A stretch of 64,000 nucleotides of DNA from Mucilaginibacter sp. (lineage in GTDB: Bacteria; Bacteroidota; Bacteroidia; Sphingobacteriales; Sphingobacteriaceae): contig JAQBOA010000065.1 of assembly GCA_028288305.1 (NCBI GenBank), forward strand, positions 41,643 to 105,642, given 5' to 3'. The notes beneath the pieces are model-generated. The model saw nothing but the letters and a program-made list of their open reading frames with translations. It ran no database searches and had not been told where the DNA came from. Of this stretch, positions 8,320 to 16,714 are shown in pieces. The position numbers and the translations under genes were made by a program. How positions within the stretch are numbered: position 1 is the stretch's first letter; each line of letters starts with the position of its first letter.

Positions 8320-9573
8320 TCATTTAGGAGATTTAGACTCGCCCAACGCACTCTTAAAATCATGCAACAAATCATCAATATCTTCAATACCAATTGAAAG
8401 CCTGATCATGGAATCAGATATTCCCATTTCTGCTCTTTTCTGTGGACCTATTTCATTAAAGATGGTATGTGCTACCGGAATAGCCAATGTGCGGGTATCG
8501 CCAAGATTGCTTGATTTTACAACCAGTTTGAGTTTATTTAAAAATTCAAAGCAATCAATACTGTTATCAAGCTCGATGCTCATAAGGGCACCGTATTTTA
8601 GAAATAAGTGATGAGCTATTTCATGCTGCGGATGAGATTTTAAACCGGGGTAGTATACCTTTTTAATATGCGGGTGACCTTCAAAAAAGGTTGCCAGCGA
8701 AAAAGCATTTGTGCAGGCTCTTTCCATCCGTAAAGCAAGTGTTTCTGATCCTACGGAAATAGAATGGGCAGCTTCAGGGGCAAGTGTACCGCCTGAATCC
8801 CTTAATCCTTTTTTCCTTATCTGGGTAATACCCAAAACTTCTGGCTTAACCTGTTTTTTAAAGCCTTCAAAAATATTCGCAAAGTTTTCCCAATTAAATA
8901 AACCCGTATCTGTAACACTTCCGCCAAGGGCGTTGCCGTGGCCTCCGATATATTTTGTTAAGGAGTTGATTACCAGGCTTGCTTTTACGTCTATCGGTCT
9001 GAATATATAGGGAGAGGTCATGGTGTTATCAACCATGTAAATAATATCTTTTTGCTGGCAAAGATCACCAATTGCTGCGAGGTCAACTATTTGGGTGGCA
9101 GGATTAGCTATCGTTTCAACAAATATCATTTTTGTGCTTTCCCTTAGCTCACTACGCACATTATCCACAGAAGTAGCATCTACGAAAGTAAAATCAAGAC
9201 CCATATCTATAAAAGTCTGAAAAACGCTTCTTGTATTTCCAAACAAATATGAACTGGCAATAATATGATCACCCCTTTTTATTAACGCCATTATAGTGGC
9301 AGTTATGGCAGCCATACCTGTAGAAAAAGCAATTGTCGATAAGCCTTTTTCCATTAAGGTAACTTTGTTTTCTAAAGCTGAAACAGTTGGATTGCCCTGT
9401 CTTGAATAAGCGTATCCTTTTTTCTTATTTTGGAAAATATCTACCAGGTCCTGCACATCATCATAACCATAAGTTACTGAGGTATGAATAGGTTTATGTA
9501 AAGCGCCATGTTCTGGTTTTGTTAAGCGGTCGGCATGTAAAATAGTAGTAGTGAAGCCCCTTTTTGAATTCAT
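8320..9573 (-). CDS. Cys/Met metabolism PLP-dependent enzyme (O-acetylhomoserine sulfhydrylase / gamma-lyase type)
   Basis: A 417-residue trans-sulfuration family enzyme. The PLP lysine is K207 in SLTKYIGGHG. The substrate-binding YSRQGNPT block is at 56-63 and the cofactor-binding STGMAA at 84-89, while SNLGDTRTLAIPVAHT and the C-terminal MIRLSIGIEDIDDL are family signatures. Known members are cystathionine gamma-synthase, O-acetylhomoserine sulfhydrylase and methionine gamma-lyase. The two-residue differences that separate these cannot be judged by eye, so the substrate is left open. It may connect to the homoserine made by ThrA, but it is not in that operon. Its upstream region is full of GAATTACACAAAT repeats. 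Confidence 0.88.
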   Translation of the reverse strand: MNSKRGFTTTILHADRLTKPEHGALHKPIHTSVTYGYDDVQDLVDIFQNKKKGYAYSRQGNPTVSALENKVTLMEKGLSTIAFSTGMAAITATIMALIKRGDHIIASSYLFGNTRSVFQTFIDMGLDFTFVDATSVDNVRSELRESTKMIFVETIANPATQIVDLAAIGDLCQQKDIIYMVDNTMTSPYIFRPIDVKASLVINSLTKYIGGHGNALGGSVTDTGLFNWENFANIFEGFKKQVKPEVLGITQIRKKGLRDSGGTLAPEAAHSISVGSETLALRMERACTNAFSLATFFEGHPHIKKVYYPGLKSHPQHEIAHHLFLKYGALMSIELDNSIDCFEFLNKLKLVVKSSNLGDTRTLAIPVAHTIFNEIGPQKRAEMGISDSMIRLSIGIEDIDDLLHDFKSALGESKSPK

Positions 9574-9580
9574 GGCACGA

Positions 9581-9770
9581 ATTACACAAATTTAGACGAA
9601 TTACACAAATGAATGAACACTAATTACACAAATGTTATAAATACGAATTTTCAGAAATAGCACTAATTTTCATGAATGAATTAACACCAATTACACAAAT
9701 TCATGCGAATTACTCAAATTGACGCGGGAACTAAATTCGTGAAATTCGAAATAATTCGTGAAAATTAGTG
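9581..9770. repeat. ACGAATTACACAAAT repeat cluster
   Basis: Between the PLP enzyme gene and the GxxExxY gene are several copies of CGAATTACACAAAT (for example 9582, 9599 and 9621 regions). An inverted copy CACTAATTTTCATGAA lies at 9661-9676, and the 37-bp direct-repeat copy is at 9734-9770. The cluster looks built from one repeating word in both orientations. Confidence 0.8.
9734..9770. repeat. 37-bp direct repeat, copy 1 (GxxExxY flank)
   Basis: It begins AATTCGTGAAATTCGAAATA and ends GTGAAAATTAGTG. It is identical to the copy at 10196-10232 except for one base, and lies 6 bases past the stop of the GxxExxY gene. Confidence 0.9.
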
Positions 9771-9776
9771 TTCTTC

Positions 9777-10151
9777 TTAAAAGATAACCCGCTGGGATTC
9801 TAATGATGGCTTTCCAAAGTTTATGACAATTCCCAAGCGCATTCCCGATGCTTTAAGATAATTTAGTGTTTGTTTGATGTAAGGGTCACCAATGTAACTA
9901 CCGATTTTTATTTCGAGAATAATTGTATCGTATATCACAAAATCAGCTATATAAAAGTGCTTTAGTTTTTGTTCTTTATAAATTATAGTGAATGCTTTCT
10001 CTCTGGCAAAAGGAATTTCAAGTTTAATTAATTCAAGCTCTAAGGCATCCTTATAAACAGCTTCTTTAAAACCATGCCCTAATATATTATGTACTTCAAA
10101 ACATGCTCCGATAATTTTGTATGATTCTTCCTTAAATAATATATCCGACAT
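9777..10151 (-). CDS. GxxExxY family protein
   Basis: A 124-residue protein carrying the naming motif of its family, G27-F-K-E30-A-V-Y33, after the helix IIGACFEVHNILG. Downstream, D70 in HFYIADFVIYD and E80-I-K82 in ILEIK give a PD-(D/E)xK-like nuclease pattern, and GDPYIKQTLNYLKASG and LGIVINFG follow. The family is small, occurs in many copies in some genomes and has no established function. The gene is bracketed by 37-bp direct repeats with 6 and 44 bases of gap, so the gene plus one repeat forms a 462-bp unit that looks like an inserted cassette. Confidence 0.9.
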   Translation of the reverse strand: MSDILFKEESYKIIGACFEVHNILGHGFKEAVYKDALELELIKLEIPFAREKAFTIIYKEQKLKHFYIADFVIYDTIILEIKIGSYIGDPYIKQTLNYLKASGMRLGIVINFGKPSLESQRVIF

Positions 10152-10195
10152 AAAAGTTACACGAATTTAACCGAATTTCACAAATTCAATTGTTT

Positions 10196-10232
10196 AATTC
10201 GTGTAATTCGAAATAATTCGTGAAAATTAGTG
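10196..10232. repeat. 37-bp direct repeat, copy 2 (GxxExxY flank)
   Basis: 36 of 37 bases match the copy at 9734-9770 in the same orientation. It lies between the GxxExxY start and the divergent dtd start, 11 bases before the dtd ATG. On its left, ACGAATTT and AATTTCACAAATT form inverted partners to it. Confidence 0.9.
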
Positions 10233-10243
10233 CTAAATAACAT

Positions 10244-10702
10244 ATGCGAGCTGTAATACTACGCGTTTCTGAAGCAAGCTGCAAGGTGGAAGATAAAATT
10301 ACCGGTTCAATAAATTCAGGATTTTTAGTTTTATTAGGAATTGAGGATGCAGATACTGACGATGACCTGCAATGGCTAGCACAAAAAATTGTGAATTTAC
10401 GTGTCTTTGGTGATGAAAATGGCCTGATGAATAAAGCGCTTGCCGATATTGACGGCAGTATATTACTGATCTCGCAGTTTACGCTTTTTGCTCAAACCAA
10501 GAAAGGAAACCGTCCGTCATTTATTAGGGCAGCAAGACCTGATAAGGCGATTCCACTTTATGAGAAAATGATAAGTACCTTAGAAGCTTTGACAAACAAA
10601 AAAGTAGCGACAGGAATTTTTGGAGCCGATATGAAAATCAGTTTAATAAATGATGGACCGGTTACTATTATTATGGATACTAAGGATAAAGACAATCACT
10701 AA
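10244..10702 (+). CDS. dtd: D-aminoacyl-tRNA deacylase
   Basis: A 152-residue enzyme that removes D-amino acids (and mischarged glycine) from tRNA. Both active-site motifs of the DTD family are present: SQFTL at 77-81 and GPVT at 138-141 (the Gly-cisPro pair that enforces chirality). NRPSF at 89-93 is also conserved. Length and start (MRAVILRVSEASC) agree with the family. The gene is divergent from the GxxExxY gene, and a repeat copy lies just before the start codon. Confidence 0.95.
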   Translation: MRAVILRVSEASCKVEDKITGSINSGFLVLLGIEDADTDDDLQWLAQKIVNLRVFGDENGLMNKALADIDGSILLISQFTLFAQTKKGNRPSFIRAARPDKAIPLYEKMISTLEALTNKKVATGIFGADMKISLINDGPVTIIMDTKDKDNH

Positions 10703-10724
10703 TACCAACTAAAGACCAAAACCT

Positions 10725-10855
10725 ATGTCATTTCGATCCGCCAAAGGCGGAGAGAAAACTTATACGACATGCATAGTCCGCTTTGCATAGTCCGCTTTGC
10801 ATAGTCCGCTTAAATGTTTTATAAGTTTTCTCCTCGTTCCTCGTCGAAATGACAT
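10725..10855. repeat. palindromic element with three 14-bp tandem repeats in its loop
   Basis: The outer arms ATGTCATTTCGA and TCGAAATGACAT pair. Inner arms GAGAAAACTTATA and TATAAGTTTTCTC also pair, and a CCGCCAAAGGCGG hairpin sits in the left arm. The loop holds GCATAGTCCGCTTT three times in tandem (10771-10784, 10785-10798, 10799-10812, last base changed). It lies between dtd and the MazG-like gene. Confidence 0.88.
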
Positions 10856-10880
10856 TTTTTATTTTTACATTGATTTAATT

Positions 10881-11207
10881 ATGACTATTGAAGACGCTCA
10901 AAAAGCAGTTGATAACTGGATAAAAACAACCGGTATCCGGTATTTTAATGAATTGACAAATACTGCCATACTAATGGAAGAGGTAGGGGAGGTTGCCCGT
11001 ATAATGGCCAGACAATATGGTGAGCAGTCATTCAAAAAATCGGATACTGAAGTGAACCTTGCCGATGAAATGGCGGATGTGCTTTTTGTATTAATATGCC
11101 TGGCAAATCAAACTGGTATTGATCTTACAGATGCCCTCCAAAAAAATATGGAAAAGAAAAGTATCAGAGATGTTGACAGACATAAGAATAATGAGAAATT
11201 GAAATAA
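10881..11207 (+). CDS. MazG-like nucleotide pyrophosphohydrolase
   Basis: A 108-residue, all-helical protein of the MazG/dUTPase-like superfamily. It has the metal-binding EEVGEVARI motif in the second helix and NLADEMADVLFVLICLAN in the third, so the expected E-x-x-E plus E-x-x-D set is present. Such proteins hydrolyse nucleoside triphosphates to monophosphates, and the exact substrate is unknown. The ATG at 10881 is chosen. A longer frame exists upstream but runs through the palindromic repeat and adds no conserved sequence. Confidence 0.88.
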   Translation: MTIEDAQKAVDNWIKTTGIRYFNELTNTAILMEEVGEVARIMARQYGEQSFKKSDTEVNLADEMADVLFVLICLANQTGIDLTDALQKNMEKKSIRDVDRHKNNEKLK

Positions 11208-11221
11208 CGAAAAATAATAAA

Positions 11222-11321
11222 TTGTCATTGCGAGCGATAGCGTGGCAATCGCGGACTATGCAAGGCGGTTATGCATGTCGACGAGATTGCTTCTCAGCCT
11301 ATCGGCGGATCGCAACGACAA
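11222..11321. repeat. palindromic element 'TTGTCATTGCGAG'
   Basis: The outer arms TTGTCATTGCGAG and ATCGCAACGACAA pair imperfectly around an inner GCAATCGC... / ...GAGATTGC pairing. It contains GCGGACTATGC, the reverse complement of the word repeated in the 10725-10855 element. The same family as 34371-34461. Confidence 0.8.
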
Positions 11322-11350
11322 AAACGAATAAATCACAGTTCCAATTGTTA

Positions 11351-12100
11351 TTACAATTTAACAAGCTTATCCCCATCCAAAATAGGTATAGCAGTTGTCA
11401 AATCTACCTGCAAACAAAACTCTATATCCTTTTCAATGCCAAGTTTTTTAAGGCGTTCGCTGTGTGATGTTTTTTTGAGGTACTTGTTTATATCGTGTTG
11501 GCCTATTTGAAAAAGGTCATTTGCTGCAATGGCGGAATCATCAAGCGTAAAGTTGGCTTCCTTTAGCTGCTCAACTACCGCTCCAGCAAAGAGGGTGTCT
11601 TCCAGGTTAAAATTGTTTTTCCATCCTGCACAAACCAGCAAAATGTTTTCATCCTGTATTTTAAGCCAGTTGCTTAATGTTGTAAGATTTAAAAACGAAC
11701 CGATCACTATTTTTTTTGCTTTGCGTGACAGGTGCAGCGCATGAGTACCATTAGTTGTGGTTAATACAACCGTTTTGCCTGCGACTTTTTCTTTAGTATA
11801 AGAAAATGGCGAATTACCAAAATCAAAACCTTCCACAACTTTGCCATCCCGTTCTGCAGCTAACAAATGATCCAGGCCTTTTTCACGGTAAGCAGCACAT
11901 TCTTCTACCAGTGAAACAGGGATTATAGCTGTAGCTCCATTTTCAATCCCATAGCATATAGAGGAAGTAGCCCTGAAAATATCAATGATCACCACAATAT
12001 AATCTTCCACATCATATAGTGGAATAAGGGCAGGGGAAAGGCAAACGTTTAGCCCCCAACCCCCTAAAGGGGGCTCTTTTTTATTGATATTATTAGACAT
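11351..12100 (-). CDS. 2-phosphosulfolactate phosphatase family protein (ComB-like)
   Basis: A 249-residue member of the ComB family. The family block IIDIFRATSSICYGIENGA is near residue 40, then FGNSPF and VVLTTTNGTHAL, and VCAGWKNNFNLEDTLFAG. In archaea ComB makes sulfolactate for coenzyme M; Bacteroidota do not make that cofactor, so the physiological substrate here is uncertain. Residues 8-16 (KEPPLGGWGLN) are encoded by a repeat arm at 12051-12080 and precede the family domain, exactly as in thrB. The gene follows gcvT on the same strand, with the paired repeat arm in the gap. Confidence 0.85.
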   Translation of the reverse strand: MSNNINKKEPPLGGWGLNVCLSPALIPLYDVEDYIVVIIDIFRATSSICYGIENGATAIIPVSLVEECAAYREKGLDHLLAAERDGKVVEGFDFGNSPFSYTKEKVAGKTVVLTTTNGTHALHLSRKAKKIVIGSFLNLTTLSNWLKIQDENILLVCAGWKNNFNLEDTLFAGAVVEQLKEANFTLDDSAIAANDLFQIGQHDINKYLKKTSHSERLKKLGIEKDIEFCLQVDLTTAIPILDGDKLVKL

Positions 12101-12140
12101 TACATTTTTTTTAGTTCCCCCTTTAGGGGGTTAGGGGGCT
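12051..12140. repeat. paired inverted-repeat element, one arm inside the comB-like gene
   Basis: The arm at 12051-12080 (AGCCCCCAACCCCCTAAAGG and on) is translated as part of the ComB-like N-terminus. The arm at 12112-12140 (AGTTCCCCCTTTAGGGGG and on) sits just after the gcvT stop. The comB-like start codon (12098-12100) lies between the arms. Same family as 3036-3149. Confidence 0.9.
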
Positions 12141-12144
12141 GACT

Positions 12145-13224
12145 TTATTTATTAAAAGGCGGTTTAACTATTTTGGCTTTTACTTTGTTATCCCTGATGC
12201 TGATAAATATTTCTGTGCCTTCTTTTGCAAATTCAGTTTTAACATAGCCCATGCCGATGGCTTTTTGTAAAGATGGAGATTGTGTACCGGAGGTTACCTT
12301 GCCAATGTTATTTCCATTCGCATCCACAATTTCATAATCATGACGTGGAATGCCCCTGTCTACCATTTCAAAACCAACAAGCTTACGTTTTATGCCTTCC
12401 TGTTTTTGCTGCTGCAATGAAGCTGAATTTGTAAACTCTTTATTGAATTTAGTAACCCACCCTAAACCGGCTTCCAATGGTGATGTGGTATCGTCGATAT
12501 CGTTGCCGTAAAGGCAAAAGCCCATTTCTAAACGCAAAGTATCACGTGCACCCAAGCCTATCGGCTTTATTCCGAGTGGTTCGCCAGCCTTAAAAATGGC
12601 ATTCCAAATATGTTCGGCATTTTGATTTTCAAAATATATTTCGAAACCTCCTGCACCGGTATAGCCCGTTGCAGAAACCAATACATTATCCACACCTGCA
12701 AATTTTCCTTTTTTAAAGGTATAATATTCCATCGAAGCAAGGTCGATATCAGTTAAGCTTTGTAATGCCTCGGCAGCTTTAGGCCCTTGTATAGCGAGAA
12801 GGGACGTACGATCTGAAATATTTTTCATTTCAACACCCCATTTATTATATTTTGAAATCCAGTTCCAGTCCTTTTCAATGTTTGAGGCATTAACCACCAG
12901 CATATATGTTTTTTCGTCGATTCGATAAACCAGCAGGTCATCTACTATCCCGCCATCTTCATTTGGCAGGCAGGAATATTGTACTTTTCCGTCATACAGT
13001 TTTGCGGCATCATTACTGGTAACCTGCTGAATAAGGTTGAGTGCGTTATCTCCTTTTATAATGAACTCGCCCATGTGGCTTACATCAAAAACACCAACAC
13101 CATTGCGTACTGTTTCATGTTCGGCATTAATGCCAACGTATTGTACAGGCATGTTATAACCCGCAAATGGTACCATTTTGGCACCTGCTTTTATATGTAT
13201 ATCGGTTAAAGCGGTATTCTTCAT
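12145..13224 (-). CDS. gcvT: aminomethyltransferase, glycine cleavage system T protein
   Basis: A 359-residue tetrahydrofolate-binding enzyme that releases ammonia from the aminomethyl-lipoyl H protein. Family blocks include [33 protein letters not shown], a folate-binding segment around [14 protein letters not shown], and [12 protein letters not shown]. The length is normal. The other gcv genes are not in this window. It is followed by the ComB-like gene on the same strand, about 45 bases away, most of which is a repeat arm. Confidence 0.96.
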   Translation of the reverse strand: MKNTALTDIHIKAGAKMVPFAGYNMPVQYVGINAEHETVRNGVGVFDVSHMGEFIIKGDNALNLIQQVTSNDAAKLYDGKVQYSCLPNEDGGIVDDLLVYRIDEKTYMLVVNASNIEKDWNWISKYNKWGVEMKNISDRTSLLAIQGPKAAEALQSLTDIDLASMEYYTFKKGKFAGVDNVLVSATGYTGAGGFEIYFENQNAEHIWNAIFKAGEPLGIKPIGLGARDTLRLEMGFCLYGNDIDDTTSPLEAGLGWVTKFNKEFTNSASLQQQKQEGIKRKLVGFEMVDRGIPRHDYEIVDANGNNIGKVTSGTQSPSLQKAIGMGYVKTEFAKEGTEIFISIRDNKVKAKIVKPPFNK

Positions 13225-13256
13225 AGAATTTTGTTGGCCGCAAAAGTAGTAATGAT

Positions 13257-13360
13257 TTATGAATTACGATTTACGAATTACGATTTACTTGTGCCTAATA
13301 AGAATGTATCCATGTTAGAAGTCAAAAATCGTAATTCGTAAATCTAAAATCGTAAATCAA
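13257..13360. repeat. CGTAAAT inverted-repeat pair
   Basis: GAATTACGATTTACGAATTA (from 13261) is the inverse of AATCGTAATTCGTAAATC with a second CGTAAATC (13327-13357), around a spacer of about 38 bases. It lies between two same-strand genes and could form a long hairpin. Confidence 0.8.
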
Positions 13361-14559
13361 ATCACTTTCCTGTAAAAGTCAACCAGGTTTTTAGTAACCT
13401 TATTCATATCGTGCTGTTCTTCCACTAACTTGCGGGCGTTGAGGCCGATGCTTTTGCAATATTCTTCATCTGTTATGCAAAGTTTGATAGCTGCATAAAA
13501 CTCATCCTGGTTATTGGCAATCAATATATTTACGTCATTTTCAAAACTAATGCCCTCCGCTCCCAATGAAGTAGAAATGATACATTTTTGCATAGCCATT
13601 CCTTCAACAATTTTTACCCGCATGCCTCCGCCCGAAAGTAAGGGGACTATCATTATCGACTTGCTGTTTACAAATTCAAGCGCATCATCAACCTCGCCCT
13701 GAATAAATATTTTACCCATTACTTCATAATCATCAAATCTTTCCGGAATATCGGTCCCGGCAACATAAAAACGTACACCCAGGTCGCCTTCGGTGAGTTC
13801 TTTATAAAAATTATCCAAAAACCATTCAATGCCTTCGCGGTTAGGCAACCAGTCTAATGATCCTAAAAAAAACAGGCTGGGAAATTCAGTTTTATTAAAA
13901 TCAGGCTTATAGTGATCAAGGTTTATTCCTACAGGCAATATCTCTATGGGTATTTTTGTACCATACTCCATCAGGGTGCTTTTATCCTGTTCGGTAAAAA
14001 CAGCAATTCCGTCGAAATTATTTAGTTGTTGTAATTCATAATTTTTAATCCGTTTGGCATGCATTTTCAGATATGATTTTTTAAACGGATCAGTTTTTTG
14101 CATTGATAGCCTTTCCCAGATCTGGTTCTCAATATTATGTGCCCGGTAGATTAACTTTGCTTTTGAAAATTTACGTACTGCCGGGAGATATAAAGAAACA
14201 AACAACCCTTCAAACTGGATAATATCATAAGCTGTTTTTCTTAATTCGCGCATCAGCAGCTTCTCAAATTCCGGGTTGTAGTACTTATTAATATTAAACG
14301 AAGTTTTACTAAATAAATTAACAGCAACCTCAATTATCGAAACTTTAGTGTCGATATCATAAACCCGGTAATTTATTTTGGATAATAAATCTTTGTCATC
14401 TTCATTATGTTCATAGTGATGATTTTTTTTGGGGTTAAGTGCTACTAATGAAACTTCGTGACCCATGGTTACCAAACCCCTAACGGTATTATAAACCACT
14501 ATTGGATATCCGCCATTTTGTGGGAACGGAACACGATGAGTTAGAATAAGAATTTTCAA
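13357..14559 (-). CDS. glycosyltransferase family 4 protein
   Basis: A 400-residue GT-B enzyme. It opens with ILILTHRVPFPQNGGYPIV, a typical GT4 N-terminal donor/acceptor loop, contains the linker FLGSLDWLPNREGIEWFLDN near residue 235, and in the C-terminal domain has VPLLSGGGMRVKIVEGMAMQ with the GT4 E-x7-E region. It probably transfers a sugar to a surface glycan or glycolipid, but neither donor nor acceptor can be inferred. The start is a TTG, since no ATG precedes the conserved MKILILTHR segment. Confidence 0.88.
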   Translation of the reverse strand: MKILILTHRVPFPQNGGYPIVVYNTVRGLVTMGHEVSLVALNPKKNHHYEHNEDDKDLLSKINYRVYDIDTKVSIIEVAVNLFSKTSFNINKYYNPEFEKLLMRELRKTAYDIIQFEGLFVSLYLPAVRKFSKAKLIYRAHNIENQIWERLSMQKTDPFKKSYLKMHAKRIKNYELQQLNNFDGIAVFTEQDKSTLMEYGTKIPIEILPVGINLDHYKPDFNKTEFPSLFFLGSLDWLPNREGIEWFLDNFYKELTEGDLGVRFYVAGTDIPERFDDYEVMGKIFIQGEVDDALEFVNSKSIMIVPLLSGGGMRVKIVEGMAMQKCIISTSLGAEGISFENDVNILIANNQDEFYAAIKLCITDEEYCKSIGLNARKLVEEQHDMNKVTKNLVDFYRKVI

Positions 14560-14597
14560 AGGCTAATTGGTTTTTAACAAAAATAATAATTTAATTT

Positions 14598-14670
14598 AGA
14601 GATCAGAGGTTAGAGTTCGGAGATCAGAGGTTAGACAACTACCTAATCTCTAACCTTTAATCTCAAATCA
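14598..14670. repeat. 'AGATCAGAGGTTAGA' repeat cluster
   Basis: Two direct copies of GATCAGAGGTTAGA (14601 and 14622 areas) are followed by the inverted words CTAATCTCTAACC and TTAATCTC, forming a hairpin between the GT4 gene and rnhB. Confidence 0.7.
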
Positions 14671-14679
14671 CTAATCACT

Positions 14680-15282
14680 TTAATCAGCAAAAAGCTCTAA
14701 TTGCGGATCGGTTACCCTAAATGTGAGGCGGTGATAAGGGGTATAGCCTATTTTAATTATAGTTTCCCGGTGTTTTATAGTTGGATAGCCTTTGTTGGTA
14801 TGCCAATTATATTCAGGATGTTGGGTTGCTATTTGTTTCATATAATCATCCCGGTAGGTCTTTGCCAGTATGGAGGCTGCTGCAATGCTGAAATATTTTG
14901 CATCACCCTCAACGATACACTGATGCGGAATATTTTTGTATTTATTGAAGCGGTTACCGTCAATGATCAGAAATTGAGGCATCGATGTCAATTTATCTAT
15001 CGCACGATGCATAGCCAAAAAAGAAGCATTGAGGATATTAATCGAATCTATCTCCACATTATCAACAAATGCTACGGCATAGGCAACTGCCTTTTGCTCA
15101 ATTTCTACCCTTAATTCGTACCTAATGTCTTCAGGCAATTGCTTGGAATCGTTCAGTAAGTTATGGTCAAAGTCCTCAGGCAATATTACCGCAGCTGCAA
15201 AAACTGGCCCTGCCAAACAACCACGACCGGCCTCGTCACATCCGGCTTCTAAGAACTCATATTGATAGCGTGCTAATAACAT
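14680..15282 (-). CDS. rnhB: ribonuclease HII
   Basis: A 200-residue RNase HII that cuts RNA in RNA/DNA hybrids and starts ribonucleotide excision. The catalytic block [13 protein letters not shown] is near residue 15 (Asp-Glu pair), followed by LIIDGNRF (third Asp) and [15 protein letters not shown] with the fourth Asp, then a conserved NKGYPT. Length and ATG start fit the family. Repeat elements flank both ends. Confidence 0.96.
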   Translation of the reverse strand: MLLARYQYEFLEAGCDEAGRGCLAGPVFAAAVILPEDFDHNLLNDSKQLPEDIRYELRVEIEQKAVAYAVAFVDNVEIDSINILNASFLAMHRAIDKLTSMPQFLIIDGNRFNKYKNIPHQCIVEGDAKYFSIAAASILAKTYRDDYMKQIATQHPEYNWHTNKGYPTIKHRETIIKIGYTPYHRLTFRVTDPQLELFAD

Positions 15283-15292
15283 TTAGTTGGAA

Positions 15293-15430
15293 ACGTTGTA
15301 ATTGTTATAGTTGTTGCTGGTGTTGAAAAAAGTCGTAAATGTTTATAAAAGTTGCAGACGTGAAAAAGTTGTAGTTGTTGAGTTTTAACTTATTCTAACC
15401 ATTACAACTTTTATAACCCTTCTAACTTCC
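15293..15430. repeat. 'GTTGTAATTGTTATAGTTG' inverted-repeat region
   Basis: GTTGTAATTGTTATAGTTG near 15295 and AAAAGTTGTAGTTGTTGAG near 15366 face the inverse words CATTACAACTTTTATAACCC near 15400. The gap between rnhB and the PP2C gene holds nothing else. Confidence 0.65.
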
Positions 15431-15435
15431 TTCCC

Positions 15436-16677
15436 CTAAAAAATCCTTAAGGTAAGTAGGGTAATATCATCAATCGGTTTACCTTTTATTACCAAATTAA
15501 TATGGTCCATAAGTAATTGGTTAAACTTTTCCGGATTAAGATCTCCATGTTTTTTTACGAAATCTAAAAGACTTTCCTCATCCCATTTTTTTGAAACATG
15601 ATGTTCATGATCCATCAGTCCATCGGTATAGTTAACTATTAAGCTGCCTGGTTCAATGTCAACTTCTCCCTGGGTAATAAAAGGTAATTCATCAAAAACT
15701 CCGATCATCGTTGTACCTAATTTAAGGGTTGTAATCTCACCTTTTGAATACAAAACAGTTGCATTATGGCCAGCATTTATATAATTAAGTTTCCTGGTTT
15801 TTTCATTGTATTTAGCCAGGAAAAGGGTAATAAACCGTTCGCCTTTTGTATTATTGATCACTATTTTATTTAAGCGGTCAATAACATTAGTCAGGTCATC
15901 TTCCACAGCAGACCATGCATGCAAACTGGCCTGAAAATTTGCCATTAATAAAGCTGCGGATATTCCCTTGCCTGATACATCGGCAATACACCATAAAAAT
16001 TCATGATCATTAAGCCGGATAAAATCAAAATAGTCGCCACCGATATTTTGATGCGGGATATACTTTGCACCAACTTCAACATTTGCATCTTTATATACCT
16101 TCAATGGTATAAGCATATTTTGCACCTCTACGGCCAGTTCCATTTCGCGCTGAAAACGTTCTGATTGAAGTCGTTCCCTGAATAGTTTTTTGTTTTCGAG
16201 GGCAACCACTATTACATTAACTACTGTTTGAATAAAGTTAAGATCGTTGTTAAGCAGTTCAGCCGAAGTATTAAAGTCACCTATTAAGGCAAATGCTAAA
16301 GCTTTCTTTTTGTGATAGATAGGAATAAAGTAATCATACTTTTTAAGCAGCTTGTCTTCATGATCTGCCAGGGGTATAGGTGATTTAATTTTCTTTAATT
16401 TCAAACAAGCCTTATGCAATATACTTACAGCCTCAATATCACCTCCATACTTCGAGATTAGTATATAGCTGCCATCCTTTTCAATTAAAAAACGGAGCAT
16501 TCCAACTTGTAGGTAACTTTTTAAAATTACCTGCAGCATTTGGATCAATATAGGCGTACCTGTATCCTTGTTTATTGCCTGAGTAACTTCAAGTAATGCG
16601 TTTAACTCTGTTTGCCGTTTAAGCAATAAACGTATTAATTCGTCCTCAGCCGAGCTTTCGTCAATATTTTGCATCAT
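15436..16677 (-). CDS. PP2C/SpoIIE-type serine phosphatase with GAF-like N-terminus
   Basis: A regulatory phosphatase of 413 residues. The N-terminal half has a short coiled helix (ELIRLLLKRQTELNALLEV) leading into a GAF-like sensory domain. The C-terminal PP2C_SIG domain carries IGGDYFDFI, CIADVSGKGISAALLM and YTDGLMDHEH with its metal-binding Asp residues. Such proteins dephosphorylate anti-sigma-factor antagonists in partner-switching cascades, but no such partner is nearby. An ATG at 16677 is used; an upstream TTG at 16698 is also in frame. It lies 38 bases (17 from the TTG) after the permease gene on the same strand, so the two are probably cotranscribed. Confidence 0.88.
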   Translation of the reverse strand: MMQNIDESSAEDELIRLLLKRQTELNALLEVTQAINKDTGTPILIQMLQVILKSYLQVGMLRFLIEKDGSYILISKYGGDIEAVSILHKACLKLKKIKSPIPLADHEDKLLKKYDYFIPIYHKKKALAFALIGDFNTSAELLNNDLNFIQTVVNVIVVALENKKLFRERLQSERFQREMELAVEVQNMLIPLKVYKDANVEVGAKYIPHQNIGGDYFDFIRLNDHEFLWCIADVSGKGISAALLMANFQASLHAWSAVEDDLTNVIDRLNKIVINNTKGERFITLFLAKYNEKTRKLNYINAGHNATVLYSKGEITTLKLGTTMIGVFDELPFITQGEVDIEPGSLIVNYTDGLMDHEHHVSKKWDEESLLDFVKKHGDLNPEKFNQLLMDHINLVIKGKPIDDITLLTLRIF

Positions 16678-16714
16678 AAAATTAGAAAGGCCGTCCAAAA
16701 TAAAAATATTTTTT

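Noticed and set aside
8320..10702. SAM or cobalamin riboswitch before the Cys/Met enzyme
   Set aside because: The upstream region is filled with GAATTACACAAAT repeats and shows no riboswitch-like conserved core.
10771..10812. Three 14-bp repeats considered as a mini CRISPR or iteron origin
   Set aside because: The repeats are directly adjacent without spacers and sit in the loop of a larger palindrome; no replication gene is near.
10797..10880. Upstream extension of the MazG-like gene
   Set aside because: It runs through the palindromic repeat, has low-complexity aromatic sequence and adds nothing conserved. The ATG at 10881 starts the family domain.
11222..11510. Two overlapping plus-strand frames near 11222-11510
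   Set aside because: They consist of the repeat element plus the antisense of the ComB-like gene end. No start signal or protein-like composition.
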